NCBI GenBank assembly: GCA_031278835.1
Contig: JAITJP010000212.1
Coordinates: forward strand, 1-5,100
Length of the DNA stretch: 5,100 nt
Reading direction: 5' to 3'
Source: Deltaproteobacteria bacterium
Lineage (GTDB): Bacteria; Desulfobacterota; Desulfarculia; Adiutricales; Adiutricaceae
Shown: positions 4,848 through 5,100 of the stretch, one piece after another
How the letters are laid out: the number at the start of each line of letters is the position of its first letter
Position numbering within the stretch: the first letter of the stretch is position 1
Program-made: the position numbers and the translations under genes
The notes under the pieces: model-generated
Databases searched by the model: none
Seen by the model: only the letters and a program-made list of their open reading frames with translations
What the model was told of the DNA's origin: nothing

Positions 4848-5100
4848 AGAAAACTTTGATGGGTCAGTTCCCAAGGGCCCAAACCCTTGGCCGAAAACCG
4901 TACCGTTGTCAAAAAAAGGCCTGGAAAGTTAGATAACTTCTCGGGTCATGGGACAAAAACGATTTTTTTTCTTGAAACTTAAAAAAATGATTTTTTGAGT
5001 TTTTATTGACTTTTAGTTAAAAGCTCCCTGGATTAAGTTTTTCCTAGCGGGCTGAAAGCTTGTAGTAGGTGTTTGATGAGGTTTCATAATTTTAACGGTG
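4823..5100. other. AT-rich stretch without a recognised gene to the window edge
   Basis: No frame of useful length with an SD is visible on either strand. It holds the promoter and hairpin listed separately, T8 at 4963-4970 without a strong stem before it, and an A/T-only-core inverted repeat (about 4979-4999) followed by five T. A weak ATG at 5076 stays open to the edge for eight codons and could be the start of the next gene. Confidence 0.5.
4871..4890 (+). other. Hairpin in the putative transcript from the 4819-4847 promoter
   Basis: CCAAGGG (4871-4877) / CCCTTGG (4884-4890) is a perfect 7-bp stem with a 6-base loop, about 17 bases after the predicted transcription start. No T-run follows, so it is a 5'-leader or small-RNA stem rather than a terminator. 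Confidence 0.5.

Noticed and set aside
5076..5100. ATG open to the right edge (MRFHNFNG…)
   Set aside because: Only eight codons are visible and the SD (TAGGTG, five bases away) is weak. It could be the next gene's start but cannot be supported from this window.

Overview
The window reads as a chromosomal segment of a Gram-negative bacterium. The best single clue is a DHH–DHHA1–CBS–CBS–poly(A)-polymerase-type tRNA nucleotidyltransferase, an architecture typical of Desulfobacterota/Deltaproteobacteria and Aquificae. A signal-peptide-bearing outer-membrane beta-barrel protein ending in Phe confirms an outer membrane. The genes are moderately GC-rich, while the long intergenic stretches are strongly AT-rich. 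The exact taxon cannot be fixed from the sequence alone.

Layout on the + strand: (1) 1-141, the C-terminal end of a XerC/XerD tyrosine recombinase, followed by a very GC-rich hairpin (151-181). (2) 230-2967, a DHH-family phosphoesterase plus A-adding/CCA-type tRNA nucleotidyltransferase. It looks like one ancestral gene of about 910 codons that is now in two overlapping frames (230-1498 and 1459-2967). The frame change falls inside the second CBS domain. The downstream frame has no convincing ribosome binding site, so the break is a frameshift mutation, a sequence error, or less likely a recoding site. A terminator-like stem with T7 follows at 2987-3029. (3) 2968-3770, an AT-rich intergenic region of about 800 bases with a 31-bp direct repeat pair, a second terminator-like hairpin, an isolated dyad and a good sigma70-type promoter at 3474-3502. 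(4) 3771-4535, an outer-membrane beta-barrel protein with a clear SD, signal peptide and strong rho-independent terminator (4564-4613). (5) 4614-5100, a region with no recognised gene. It carries a nearly perfect head-to-tail duplication of 58/57 bp that duplicates a Shine-Dalgarno plus ATG module, a possible 47-aa small ORF, and a near-consensus promoter at 4819-4847 followed by a hairpin-containing untranslated stretch.

Functionally, the left half is housekeeping: chromosome dimer resolution, and tRNA 3'-end maturation with an attached nanoRNase-like domain and an adenylate-binding CBS pair. The right half is an independently transcribed envelope gene. I found no CRISPR array, transposase, tRNA or rRNA. 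The items most worth a second look are the split nucleotidyltransferase and the duplicated translation-initiation module downstream of the outer-membrane gene.
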